DNA from: an uncultured Bacilli bacterium
Lineage (GTDB): Bacteria; Bacillota_I; Bacilli_A; RF39; UBA660
Assembly: GCA_934102255.1 (NCBI GenBank)
Contig: CAKOSN010000029.1
Coordinates: 1-24,520, forward strand
DNA: 24,520 nt
Direction: 5' to 3'
Shown here: positions 6,640-14,480 of the stretch, piece after piece
Layout: every line of letters starts with the position of its first letter
Position numbering within the stretch: position 1 is the stretch's first letter
Notes under the pieces: generated by a model
Database searches by the model: none
Told to the model about the DNA's origin: nothing
Seen by the model: the letters and a program-made list of their open reading frames with translations, nothing else
Position numbers and translations under genes: made by a program

Positions 6640-7128
6640 CTAGTATATCCAGCCGCCATATATAGCATTAGGATAAACTTCCAGCATACTTTCCCATTGG
6701 ACAATAAAATAATCAGCGAATTTATATATTAAACGTCCTGCTCTAGTAGGTGTCGTGCTGTTAGCAATAGTTTCAATGAAAATTATCTTTTTATGGAATA
6801 ACTTAGCTAAACAACACATTGGTCCAACATTGTGGGAACCAGTAGTTACTATAACATTCGGTCTTATGGTAAGAATTAAGTAAAGAGAAATAAAACAATT
6901 TAAAAGAAGCTTAAAAGGATAAACCAACTTTGCCTTAAAATTTGTATAAGTACCGCTGATAATAAAGTGAACTCGGTTAGGATATTTCTTAGTAAGATTT
7001 AGATTACTTTTAGTCTTTTCTGTAACTATAGTATAATCATATTTTTTAAATAGGGGAGCAAGTTGCATTAATTCACTTAAATGACCGCCAGTACTAGCAA
7101 TGAACATTACTTTTTTCTTTTTTTTCAC
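6640..7128 (-). CDS. Alg14/PssD-like glycosyltransferase subunit (membrane-recruiting half)
   Basis: 162 residues. KVMFIASTGGHLSELMQL (6-23) with the TGGHL loop, then VTEKTKSN, VIVTTGSHNVGPMCCLAKL and IFIETIANSTTPTRAGRLIYKFADYFIVQW are the standard blocks of Alg14/PssD/Cps14F, corresponding to the acceptor-binding N-terminal half of MurG. The hydrophobic stretch near residues 70-86 should hold it on the inner membrane face. The GTG start at 7128 is favoured by AAGGTG seven bases upstream. The two genes form an operon behind a TATAAT-type -10 at 7148-7153 and presumably assemble as one split enzyme. Confidence 0.82.
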   Translation of the reverse strand: MKKKKKVMFIASTGGHLSELMQLAPLFKKYDYTIVTEKTKSNLNLTKKYPNRVHFIISGTYTNFKAKLVYPFKLLLNCFISLYLILTIRPNVIVTTGSHNVGPMCCLAKLFHKKIIFIETIANSTTPTRAGRLIYKFADYFIVQWESMLEVYPNAIYGGWIY

Positions 7129-7147
7129 GTATAATCACCTTAAAATT

Positions 7148-7153
7148 ATTATA
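7148..7153 (-). promoter_or_regulatory. -10 box upstream of the split glycosyltransferase operon
   Basis: TATAAT on the minus strand at 7153-7148; at 17 bases upstream the -35 (TTCAAC) matches only partly. It lies between the terminator at 7210-7237 and the GTG at 7128. Confidence 0.45.
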
Positions 7154-7209
7154 CTATAAAAGATTAAGTAGTTGAAAAAAAGATTAGAAGGCTTAAACAA
7201 ATAATAATG

Positions 7210-7237
7210 AAAAAAATTTTACGTGATAGTAAAATTT
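7210..7237 (-). terminator. Terminator of the murA unit
   Basis: A perfect 9-base-pair stem AAATTTTAC/GTAAAATTT (7214-7237) with a six-base loop. On the minus strand the stem runs into a T-tract. It lies about 50 bases past the stop of the SGNH-like gene. Confidence 0.65.
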
Positions 7238-7289
7238 CAATTTAATGATGAACTTTTAGTCCAGGAATAAAATGAGGTAGTAACAAGTA

Positions 7290-7886
7290 CTAGCTTTCTA
7301 TTTTCCAAGTAGAAATTATATTGTTAAATAACTTATTAGCTATTATCTTATGGTCTTCAATACTTAAAGTATAATTATTTTTAGACTGTTTTTGTAATAT
7401 ACTAGGTGTATTAATAAAGTCTATTTTATATTTATGTGTCAAATCTTTTAAAAGATAGTTAGAAGTTAGATTTATTGGGCTAATATAAATAATTTGTTTA
7501 GAATTATATTTTCTTAAAAGTATAAATAAATCTTCTAAATTAGAATAAATATTAATTATATTTTCTTTTTCGAAAAGTAATTCAAAATCTCCTAAATAAA
7601 TAATTATGACATTAGAAGAATTTAACTTTTCTTGAATATCGTTATAGTTACTTTTAATTTTATCGACAGCATTTTCGATTTCTAAATTCTCTTTATGATA
7701 GTTATTAAGGGTTGTTGGTAAAAGTTTTTCTAAATCTTTTTGTAAAATATTGCTAAAATTTTCTTTAATAGTTGTTGTATCGTCATAAATTGTTACTATC
7801 TTAATTTCTTGGTGATTATTAGCAATAAAAATAAGATAAGTTAAAACGATTGCCCCTAAAGACAAAAAGAATAATTTTACTTTCAT
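7290..7886 (-). CDS. Membrane-anchored SGNH-hydrolase-like protein, probably degenerate
   Basis: 198 residues with an N-terminal anchor (residues 4-21) and an exported domain. VIIIYLGDFELL, IIYISPINL and the final LSIEDHKIIANKLFNNI mirror the alpha/beta order of SGNH/GDSL hydrolases, where the equivalents are the GxND block and the DxxH followed by a helix. But the nucleophile block GDS is absent (the first strand reads VTIYDDTTT) and no DxxH motif is clear. If the fold is right, it has probably lost esterase chemistry; it may just be a fast-evolving envelope protein. ATG has GAGGG upstream. It follows murA by 25 bases on the same strand, suggesting a wall-related role. Confidence 0.35.
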   Translation of the reverse strand: MKVKLFFLSLGAIVLTYLIFIANNHQEIKIVTIYDDTTTIKENFSNILQKDLEKLLPTTLNNYHKENLEIENAVDKIKSNYNDIQEKLNSSNVIIIYLGDFELLFEKENIINIYSNLEDLFILLRKYNSKQIIYISPINLTSNYLLKDLTHKYKIDFINTPSILQKQSKNNYTLSIEDHKIIANKLFNNIISTWKIES

Positions 7887-7911
7887 AAGCCCTCACTTAC
7901 TTAGTATAAAT

Positions 7912-9162
7912 TTATTCTTTTATTTTAATTTTAGCACCAACCTTAGATAGTTTCGTATTAATATTTTCATAACCGCGTAAAATATGGTCGGCTTGATTAA
8001 TTGTAGTTTTACCTTCGGCAATAAGGCCTGCTAGGACTAAAGAAGCTCCTGCTCTTAGGTCGCTTGCTGTTACTTCACAGCCTGTTAATGGAGTAGGTCC
8101 GGTTATAAAAGCTTTATTACTAGTATTAGCAATATTAGCGCCCATTTTATTTAAATATTCTATATGTCCCATTCTAGTTTCATAAATTGTTTCGGTAAAT
8201 GTTGAAATACCATTAGCTTGAGTAAGTAAAGTCTGCATCGTTTGACCTAAATCAGTTACAAAACCAGGATAAACTTGGGATGTAATATTTACAGATTTAA
8301 GATTAGTTTGTTTAGAAATTATAATTGAGTTTTCTTCTAAAATATAATCGACATTCATATTTTTTAAAGTATCAAGAAGGCTTTTTAAATGTTTTGGTTC
8401 AATTTTATCAATAACTAAATGGTCGCCCGCAAGAGCTCCCGCAATTATATATGTTCCAGCTTCGATACGGTCTGGTATGGTATAAATGTTACCTTTACTT
8501 AATTTTTTTACACCGGTTATAGTGATAGTATCCGTACCAGCTCCTTTAATTTTAGCCCCCATGCTTTTTAAGAAGTCGGCTATATTTACTATTTCTGGTT
8601 CTTTAGCAGCATTAAATATTCGTGTTTGTCCATTAGCTTTAACAGCCGCTAACATAATGTTTATAGTAGCCCCAACAGAAGGAAAATCGAAAGTAATATC
8701 AGTACCATTTAGTTCAGGTGCATCGATAATATATTTATCACCGTCAATTTTTACTGTGGCTCCCAAAGCTTCAAAACCTTTTATATGATAATCAATAGGG
8801 CGTTTGCCAATCTTACAACCACCTGGAAAATACATTTCTACATGGTGATACTTAGATAATAAAGAACCCATAAAGTAATAAGAGGCTCTTAATTTTTTAG
8901 CAAGTGCTTCTTCAATAACTTTATTTTCAACTTCACTAGTATCGATACTTAAAAGATTATTTTCATATTTGTATTTGGCATTTAAAAGATTTAAAATTTC
9001 TAGTAAAGCTCTCGTATCGGTTATATCAGGAACATTATCAATTATTGCTTCATCATCACAAAGAATTGCTGCTGGTATTAAAGCAACAACACTGTTTTTA
9101 GCGCCACTTATCTCAATGGTTCCACTCAATTTATTGGGTCCTTCTATTATTAATTTGGTCAT
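7912..9162 (-). CDS. murA: UDP-N-acetylglucosamine 1-carboxyvinyltransferase (MurA)
   Basis: 416 residues, full length, two inside-out alpha/beta barrels of the EPSP-synthase fold. It transfers enolpyruvate from PEP to UDP-GlcNAc, the first committed step of peptidoglycan synthesis in the cytosol. Residues visible: K22-N23 in SGAKNS; the catalytic loop PGGCKIGKRPID with C116, the site of fosfomycin adduction in enzymes with Cys; and YPGFVTDLGQTMQ near the hinge. ATG start behind GGGGTG. It has its own promoter (9190-9218) and shares an operon with the small SGNH-like gene. In Bacillus a murA gene precedes spoIID; here they have been separated. Confidence 0.96.
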   Translation of the reverse strand: MTKLIIEGPNKLSGTIEISGAKNSVVALIPAAILCDDEAIIDNVPDITDTRALLEILNLLNAKYKYENNLLSIDTSEVENKVIEEALAKKLRASYYFMGSLLSKYHHVEMYFPGGCKIGKRPIDYHIKGFEALGATVKIDGDKYIIDAPELNGTDITFDFPSVGATINIMLAAVKANGQTRIFNAAKEPEIVNIADFLKSMGAKIKGAGTDTITITGVKKLSKGNIYTIPDRIEAGTYIIAGALAGDHLVIDKIEPKHLKSLLDTLKNMNVDYILEENSIIISKQTNLKSVNITSQVYPGFVTDLGQTMQTLLTQANGISTFTETIYETRMGHIEYLNKMGANIANTSNKAFITGPTPLTGCEVTASDLRAGASLVLAGLIAEGKTTINQADHILRGYENINTKLSKVGAKIKIKE

Positions 9163-9189
9163 ATATTACACCCCATTCAACTACTAATA

Positions 9190-9218
9190 ACTATATCTAA
9201 TTTACTACATTAAGTCAA
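9190..9218 (-). promoter_or_regulatory. murA promoter
   Basis: TTGACT (9218-9213), 17-base spacer, TATAGT (9195-9190), about 20 bases before the ATG. It starts only a few bases past the terminator hairpin at 9221-9259. Confidence 0.65.
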
Positions 9219-9220
9219 AC

Positions 9221-9259
9221 AAAAAAACATCTATAAAACTATATTATAGATATTTTTTT
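9221..9259. terminator. Bidirectional AT-rich terminator between spoIIR and murA
   Basis: ATCTATAA/TTATAGAT stem (9229-9251) with a 7-base loop, flanked by a run of seven A on the left and seven T on the right, so it has a U-tract for either strand. On the minus strand it ends spoIIR transcription about 170 bases past the stop. Confidence 0.65.
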
Positions 9260-9424
9260 ATTATTCATAATTTTATTAGCTAAATTTAGTATTTTTAAAT
9301 GTTTTGATTAGAAAATTAGGCTAAATAAAGTAGTAATATATACATTTTAACTAATGATTGGTATTAAATAGAGAACTAATAAATTTTTAAGTTTTACTTT
9401 TTTAACTATCTTCATATAGAGAGA

Positions 9425-9916
9425 TTAATTATATTTTAATAAAACATCTTTAACATAAGATTTATATTCTACTTCTGTGGCATTTTTATTTTCATCAATA
9501 AGACATAGTGGAGGATACATAACACACCAGAAGTTTTCTCCAAGACCTTGACCTAAAGTTATAACTAAAGAATTATAATAGCCAGCCGGATATTTTATTC
9601 CTTTATAGGTTTTAGAAGGAAAAAAGTTATCTCCATAAGATATATTATATTTTACCTGGTAATTATTTAAAATATTTCTTAGAGTTGGCATTGTTTGTTT
9701 AACATAGTTATCAATGTCGGTAGTTTTTGATATTTCTGGTAGTATTTGTTTCATTATGTCTTCTTTAACTTTCGCTTTGGTTAGCTGGTCTTGAAGATTA
9801 TTGGAATTAGCAATAATACGTAGACGAACGGAATCATTAGGAATTATTATTTCTTCTTTATTAGCATTTAAATAAAATAATGCGATAATGGTTAAAACAA
9901 CTATAATCTTTTTTAT
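9425..9916 (-). CDS. spoIIR: SpoIIR, sporulation signalling protein, with apparent ATA start
   Basis: Taken from an ATA at 9916, the protein is 163 residues: KKII plus a hydrophobic signal/anchor, then the SpoIIR block VRLRIIANSN, QDQLTKAKVKEDI, and the C-terminal hallmark GENFWCVMYPPLC. SpoIIR is secreted by the forespore and triggers SpoIIGA to process pro-sigma-E. Between the in-frame TGA at 9923-9925 and the internal ATG at 9754 there is no ATG, GTG, TTG or CTG, yet the conserved domain starts well upstream of that ATG. The ATA lies six bases after GGGTGA, the only ribosome site, which matches an original ATG-AAA-AAG start. Either ATA/ATT is used inefficiently, or the gene has lost its start. 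The ribosome site is inside the hairpin at 9917-9945. No other frameshift or stop is seen. Confidence 0.75.
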   Translation of the reverse strand: MKKIIVVLTIIALFYLNANKEEIIIPNDSVRLRIIANSNNLQDQLTKAKVKEDIMKQILPEISKTTDIDNYVKQTMPTLRNILNNYQVKYNISYGDNFFPSKTYKGIKYPAGYYNSLVITLGQGLGENFWCVMYPPLCLIDENKNATEVEYKSYVKDVLLKYN

Positions 9917-9945
9917 AAAAAATCACCCAATTTAATATTGAGTGA
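9917..9945 (-). terminator. Terminator/sequestering hairpin between prmC and spoIIR
   Basis: On the minus strand TCACTCAAT/ATTGGGTGA form a nine-base-pair stem with one U-G pair and a five-base loop, followed by six T. It ends the prfA-prmC unit. The descending arm contains GGGTGA, the only plausible Shine-Dalgarno of spoIIR, and the T-run ends at the ATA start. Confidence 0.75.
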
Positions 9946-9957
9946 ATTAGGTTAATT

Positions 9958-10698
9958 TTATTCATTTATTATAAAAATATATCTGTCTTTACCTGCTAAG
10001 TCTTTTTTTACTTGAATATATGCATTAGGATAACATGATTTAGCTATGGTAGTAATGTCTTGCCCCTCTGTACAACCAATTTCAAAAGCTATTATATTTT
10101 TTGATTCTAAAAATTCTTTACTTCTTTTTAAAATTATTTCGTAAAATTCTAAACCATTATTGAGCGCAAATAAGGCATTTTGGGGCTCATATTTTGTTGC
10201 TGGGGCAACTGGTTCATCATATTTAACGTATGGGGGATTACTAACTAAAATATTATATTTTTTACTTATGGTACAATTTTTTATATCACCTAAGGCAAAA
10301 TTAACATTAGCATTATTTAAAATGGCATTAGAGCTTGCTAAATCAATAGCATCTTTAGAAATATCTAAGGCATCAACAGTAGTATCTAGTTCTTTAGATA
10401 AGGTTATAGCAATACACCCACTACCGGTACCGATTTCTAAAATTTTAAGAGTAGGGTAATTCGTTTGAGTTTTAATTAGTTTTATTAAATTATCTACCAA
10501 TCCTTCTGTTTCAAATCTTGGAATTAGCGCTCTTTCATCAACTTTTATCGTATATCCATAAAAGTCAACATCACCAATTAAATATTGAATAGGGTAATCA
10601 TCATTAATTTTTTTTATTATTTCATCCATATTATTAGGATATATTTTTTTTAATAACTCATAATCTGTATTAGAGATATATCTTTCTTTTTTTATCAT
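9958..10698 (-). CDS. prmC: Peptide chain release factor N5-glutamine methyltransferase (PrmC/HemK)
   Basis: 246 residues. It methylates the glutamine of the GGQ motif in release factors, using SAM. Visible are motif I ILEIGTGSGCIAI (86-98) and the catalytic NPPY (154-157), which binds the substrate glutamine, followed by the usual EPQNALF segment. At the N-terminus the helical release-factor-binding region is shorter than the usual ~280-residue family length. Its ATG overlaps the prfA stop by one base (TAATG), with AGGTGA inside prfA, so it is translationally coupled to its own substrate, the common arrangement. Confidence 0.94.
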   Translation of the reverse strand: MIKKERYISNTDYELLKKIYPNNMDEIIKKINDDYPIQYLIGDVDFYGYTIKVDERALIPRFETEGLVDNLIKLIKTQTNYPTLKILEIGTGSGCIAITLSKELDTTVDALDISKDAIDLASSNAILNNANVNFALGDIKNCTISKKYNILVSNPPYVKYDEPVAPATKYEPQNALFALNNGLEFYEIILKRSKEFLESKNIIAFEIGCTEGQDITTIAKSCYPNAYIQVKKDLAGKDRYIFIINE

Positions 10699-11750
10699 TA
10701 TTCACCTGCTAATTTTAATTTTTGGTCTTCAGTAATTAAAGCCTCAATAATTGGGTCTAAATTACCTTCCATAACACGGTCTAGCTCCATAATTGAGAAG
10801 TTGATACGATGGTCAGTAACACGGTTTTGAGGATAGTTGTATGTTCTAATCTTTTCACTGCGGTCGCCCGTACCAATTTTTTTACGTGATTCACCAACTT
10901 GTTGCTCTTTTTCCGCTAAAGCCGCATCATGTAATTTAGCTGCTAACATTTTCATGGCTTTTTCTTTATTTTTTAACTGTGAACGTTCAACTTGGCAAGT
11001 TACGATTGTATTTGTTGGAACATGTGTAATACGAACGGCTGAGTTTGATGTATTTACTGACTGTCCACCTGCACCACTAGAATGGTAAACATCGATTTTT
11101 AAATCTGTTTCCTTAATTTCAACATCATTAACATTTACTTCTGGCATAACTAGTACAGTAGCTGTAGAAGTATGAACACGACCACCGGCTTCAGTAACAG
11201 GAACTCTTTGAACACGGTGTGAGCCACTTTCGAATTTTAATTTAGAATAAACATTTTCGCCTCTAATCATAAATTCGATTTGAGAATAGCCACCGGCTGA
11301 GCCTTCAATTTCATGAAGAACTTCAATTTTCCAATTATTTTTTTCAGCATATCTAGTATACATACGATATAAGTCCCCAGCAAAAATGTTAGCTTCATCG
11401 CCACCAGCAGCTCCTCTTATTTCCATAATAATATTTTTATCGTCATTAGGGTCCTTTGGTATTAATAATAATTGTAATTCTTTTTCTAATTTTTCTTTAT
11501 TAGCAGTTGCAGTTGTAATTTCTTCTTCTGCTAAGTCTTTTAAGTCTGGGTCATTTAGCATTTCTTTAGCTTCAAGGATAGTTTCATCACACTTTTGATA
11601 TTCATTATATTTTAAAACTATTTCTTCTAAATCAGCTTTTTCTTTAGATAACTTTCTAAGCTTATTATAATCTTGTAAAACATCTTCATGAGTTAATTCT
11701 TCTACTAATTCTTGATATTTAGCTGTAATATTTTGTAATCTTTCTATCAT
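10698..11750 (-). CDS. prfA: Peptide chain release factor 1 (RF1)
   Basis: 350 residues from the ATG at 11750, chosen because AAAGGAAG lies seven bases upstream; a longer frame to 11801 adds 17 non-conserved residues reading through the promoter. RF1 ends translation at UAA and UAG. The codon-recognition tripeptide PVT (184-186, in RVPVTEAGGR) and the GGQ loop (228-230, in SSGAGGQSVN) are both present, with the GAAGGDEAN block typical of class I factors. It is first gene of the prfA-prmC unit. UGA stops elsewhere in the window imply an RF2 outside it. Confidence 0.96.
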   Translation of the reverse strand: MIERLQNITAKYQELVEELTHEDVLQDYNKLRKLSKEKADLEEIVLKYNEYQKCDETILEAKEMLNDPDLKDLAEEEITTATANKEKLEKELQLLLIPKDPNDDKNIIMEIRGAAGGDEANIFAGDLYRMYTRYAEKNNWKIEVLHEIEGSAGGYSQIEFMIRGENVYSKLKFESGSHRVQRVPVTEAGGRVHTSTATVLVMPEVNVNDVEIKETDLKIDVYHSSGAGGQSVNTSNSAVRITHVPTNTIVTCQVERSQLKNKEKAMKMLAAKLHDAALAEKEQQVGESRKKIGTGDRSEKIRTYNYPQNRVTDHRINFSIMELDRVMEGNLDPIIEALITEDQKLKLAGE

Positions 11751-11772
11751 AAAAAGTCTTCCTTTCTCGTTA

Positions 11773-11801
11773 ATTATATAGGTAATTGATAAAAAAAGCA
11801 A
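11773..11801 (-). promoter_or_regulatory. prfA promoter, overlapping the rpoE terminator
   Basis: TATAAT (11778-11773) with TTGCTT (11801-11796) at a 17-base spacer. The -35 lies in the descending arm and U-tract of the rpoE terminator. Confidence 0.45.
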
Positions 11802-11816
11802 TTATTTTTAAATTGC
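11791..11816 (-). terminator. rpoE intrinsic terminator
   Basis: GCAATT/AATTGC stem (11798-11816) with a seven-base loop, followed on the minus strand by seven T. It ends the ywiB-argS-rpoE unit about 50 bases past the rpoE stop. Confidence 0.7.
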
Positions 11817-11862
11817 CATTTTTAACGTTTTTAATTTAGCTTTATAAGAATTTCTTAATAAA

Positions 11863-12303
11863 CTAATCTAAATTACTATTTTCTTCATCAGAATCATCAT
11901 TTACTACAACTAAACCTTGTAAATCATCGTCGTCATCATCAGTTGGTTCATCTTCATCGTAATAAATATTGTCGTCTTCTTCTTCGATTTCTTCTTCTTC
12001 ATCTTCAAGACTACCGTCGATATCATCCTCATCATCTTCGATAATTATTTTAGCTTGGTGGCGACTTCTTAAATCCCAGAAACCTTTTTCTAACATAATG
12101 AAACGATGGTCAGTAGATAAAACTTGGAAAAAGTCAGCAATTTTAGCTTCATATTCCTCATTTGATAGACCTAATAAATCACATATTTGTTTAAAAAGGT
12201 CTGTAATTTTTACTTTTTCACCTGATGATTCTAATATCATATAGGCTATATCGTCATAACTTTTTGATTCTAATTCTTCTTTTGATAAATCGGTAATTTT
12301 CAT
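11863..12303 (-). CDS. rpoE: DNA-directed RNA polymerase delta subunit
   Basis: 146 residues. The N-terminal ~85 residues form the HARE-HTH-type domain (SYDDIAYMILESSGEKVKIT... FFQVLSTDHRFIMLEKGFWDLR), followed by a tail made almost wholly of D and E. Delta is a Firmicutes-specific subunit that binds core polymerase, speeds recycling and makes promoters sensitive to initiating NTP levels; the acidic tail mimics nucleic acid. Its 11-base distance from argS on the same strand, and ywiB upstream of argS, reproduce the B. subtilis order. ATG start with GGAGGA upstream. The acidic tail yields a long serine-rich reading frame on the other strand, which is not a gene. Confidence 0.93.
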   Translation of the reverse strand: MKITDLSKEELESKSYDDIAYMILESSGEKVKITDLFKQICDLLGLSNEEYEAKIADFFQVLSTDHRFIMLEKGFWDLRSRHQAKIIIEDDEDDIDGSLEDEEEEIEEEDDNIYYDEDEPTDDDDDDLQGLVVVNDDSDEENSNLD

Positions 12304-12314
12304 AAATATTCCTC

Positions 12315-14066
12315 CTACATTTTTTCAGGTATTTCAATACCTAGTATATTCAATAGTTTAATATTATTCTCATAAATTATTTTTGTCAATATTAACCATG
12401 ATTCTCTAGTAGCACTATTTTCTTCAATTAAAACTTTATTACCTGAATAGAAATTATTATAAAGATTTGTTACTTTATATAAATAATCAGCAATATCACT
12501 TAATGATTTAGTATTAAAAGCTTTATCTATTATACTTCTTAAAGTTGTAGTAGTAAGTATAATTTCTCTTTCTATATCAGTTGTAATTTGATTATAATTT
12601 TGATAAGAGATATTGCTTTCTTTAGCTTTAGTTAGTAATGATTTCATTCTTATTGTTGAATAAAGAAGGTAAGGTCCGGTTCTACCTTGTAAATCACTAA
12701 ATTTTACAGGGTCAAAGTTATAATCTTTACCACGGAATGGAATAAGGTCAGCATATTTAACAGTAGCAATCCCAACAATTTCCGCAATTTTTTCTCTTTC
12801 TTTGCCAGTAATACTAGGCATTATTTTACGTTCGCATTCAGTAGTTACCATGTTTAATAAATCTTCTAAACGCATAACGCCACCATCACGAGTTTTAAAT
12901 GGTTTACCATCACTACCATTCATTGTTCCAAAGGGAATATATTCTAATTTAGTCTCTTTATTTACAATCTTAGCTTTACGAACTGCTCTAAAAATTTGTT
13001 CAAAATGTAGTGATTGACGAGCATCCGCTAAATACCAAATTTCATCTGGATTCCATTTTTTCATACGTTCCCAAATGCAAGCCATATCTGTTGTCTGATA
13101 AGAAACAGAACCATTGCTCTTTTCTAAAATTACTGGTGGTACTTCATGGTCATCATTTTCTTCATTGACATAAATTACTTTGGCACCATTAGATTCTTCA
13201 ACCAACCCTAAAGAATTAAGATAAGCAGTCATTTCTGGAATATATTTACTACCGTCAGATTCTCCTTCCCAAATATCAAAGGTTGTATTAAGACGATCAT
13301 AAGTTTTCTTAATATCCTCTTTAGAAATTTTCATAATAGCATCCCATAATGCCATTAAACCTTTCTTACCTTTTTGGAAATCAACAGTCATTTGACGAGC
13401 TGTTTCTAAATAAGTTTCATCTTCTTTAGCTTTCGTACTGGCAATAGGATATATTTCAATTAAATCATTATTAGTAATTGGTAAATCTTCTGGATATTCT
13501 CCAGTATAATTTTCATCAAAATATGGTAAATCAGGATATCTGCTTTTTATTTCTGTCATTACAAGACCGATTGGACGACCAAAATCGCCTAGATGAGCAT
13601 CACTATAAGTTTTATTGCCTAAAGCAATGGCTAATCTTTTTAGAGCTTCACCAATATTAGCTGAACGTAAATGTCCAACATGGAGAGCCTTGGCAACGTT
13701 AGCACCACCATAGTCAAAAAAAATAGTCTTTTTATTATTGTTGTAGTAATTCCAGTTAATATCATTATTTAAACGATTAAAGTAATCAATTAATGTCTGA
13801 TTTTTAAAGGAAAAATTAATAAATCCTGGTCCTGCAATATTTACATTATTATATCTATCATCTTTATTTAAAGCATCTACTATAACAGTAGCTATTTCTC
13901 TTGGATTCTTATGTAATTTGCCAGCCAAAGTCATAACCCCATTATACTGATAATCACCAAGTTCTTTTCTTGCGGAAGGACTTAGAGTTACACTTTCTAC
14001 TTCAAAACCACATTTCTTTATTAAATCTAGCCAGTAGGCTTGTTCTTCTTCAATAAAACTCATCAT
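12315..14066 (-). CDS. argS: Arginyl-tRNA synthetase
   Basis: 583 residues, full length for this class Ia synthetase, which charges tRNA-Arg using ATP. The HIGH-type motif is HVGH (129-132) within GGANVAKALHVGHLRSANIGE, the classic ArgRS signature. The N-terminal ArgRS-specific domain (LSPSARKELGDYQYNGV...) and the helical C-terminal anticodon-binding domain are both present. There is no KMSK; most ArgRSs lack it and use a lysine near the loop seen here as GSDGKPFKTRDGG. The start is ATG-ATG behind AAAGGTG, either being possible. It follows the DUF1934 gene by 28 bases. Confidence 0.96.
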   Translation of the reverse strand: MMSFIEEEQAYWLDLIKKCGFEVESVTLSPSARKELGDYQYNGVMTLAGKLHKNPREIATVIVDALNKDDRYNNVNIAGPGFINFSFKNQTLIDYFNRLNNDINWNYYNNNKKTIFFDYGGANVAKALHVGHLRSANIGEALKRLAIALGNKTYSDAHLGDFGRPIGLVMTEIKSRYPDLPYFDENYTGEYPEDLPITNNDLIEIYPIASTKAKEDETYLETARQMTVDFQKGKKGLMALWDAIMKISKEDIKKTYDRLNTTFDIWEGESDGSKYIPEMTAYLNSLGLVEESNGAKVIYVNEENDDHEVPPVILEKSNGSVSYQTTDMACIWERMKKWNPDEIWYLADARQSLHFEQIFRAVRKAKIVNKETKLEYIPFGTMNGSDGKPFKTRDGGVMRLEDLLNMVTTECERKIMPSITGKEREKIAEIVGIATVKYADLIPFRGKDYNFDPVKFSDLQGRTGPYLLYSTIRMKSLLTKAKESNISYQNYNQITTDIEREIILTTTTLRSIIDKAFNTKSLSDIADYLYKVTNLYNNFYSGNKVLIEENSATRESWLILTKIIYENNIKLLNILGIEIPEKM

Positions 14067-14094
14067 TTTAACACCTTTCTTTTTTATATTCCAA

Positions 14095-14451
14095 TTAGAA
14101 GTTAATTTCTAGTCTAGTAAATTGGTCATCACTTTCTAACTGATAATATAGCTCTAATTTATCATCTTGTATACTAAATTCTGCACTATCAACAACAATA
14201 TCTACATAAGCATCCAACTCTTTTAGAAGATAGCGACACTTATGATTGCCATTTTTATTAACGGTAAGTTCCAATGTAGACTCTTTATTATCTCTAGTTA
14301 AAACCATAGCATCCTCAGAAATAATAATAGTATTTAAAACATCTTCTAGAGAAAACTCATATTTATTATTCGTTTTAGCATAATTTAATGACTTTTTTTC
14401 TAAATATAAATCGTTATTTTTATATAATTTTAAACTTAGGGAATTATTCAA
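14095..14451 (-). CDS. ywiB: DUF1934 (YwiB-like) beta-barrel protein
   Basis: 118 residues, predicted mostly beta-strand: repeated short strands such as LSLKLYKN, TLELTVNKNG, YVDIVVDSAEFSI and LELYYQLE. Length, the YLLKELDAYVDIVVDSAEF block and location directly before argS-rpoE identify it as the DUF1934/YwiB family, a calycin-like barrel of unknown role. The start is TTG at 14451, nine bases after GGAGG; an ATG just after GGAGG opens a four-codon frame and is rejected. It diverges from the PBP gene at 14552. It is unusually poor in the aromatic/glycine residues of its relatives, so the family call rests partly on synteny. Confidence 0.7.
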   Translation of the reverse strand: MNNSLSLKLYKNNDLYLEKKSLNYAKTNNKYEFSLEDVLNTIIISEDAMVLTRDNKESTLELTVNKNGNHKCRYLLKELDAYVDIVVDSAEFSIQDDKLELYYQLESDDQFTRLEINF

Positions 14452-14480
14452 AAAACATTACCTCCGTTTTTTTCTAAAAC

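Noticed and set aside
11969..12244. Serine-rich plus-strand open frame
   Set aside because: It is the shadow of the Asp/Glu codons in the rpoE acidic tail (GAN read backwards gives TC-rich serine codons).
14440..14470. ATG just after GGAGGT as the ywiB start
   Set aside because: It opens a frame of only four codons (M-F-F-E-stop); the TTG at 14451 gives the conserved protein at good spacing.
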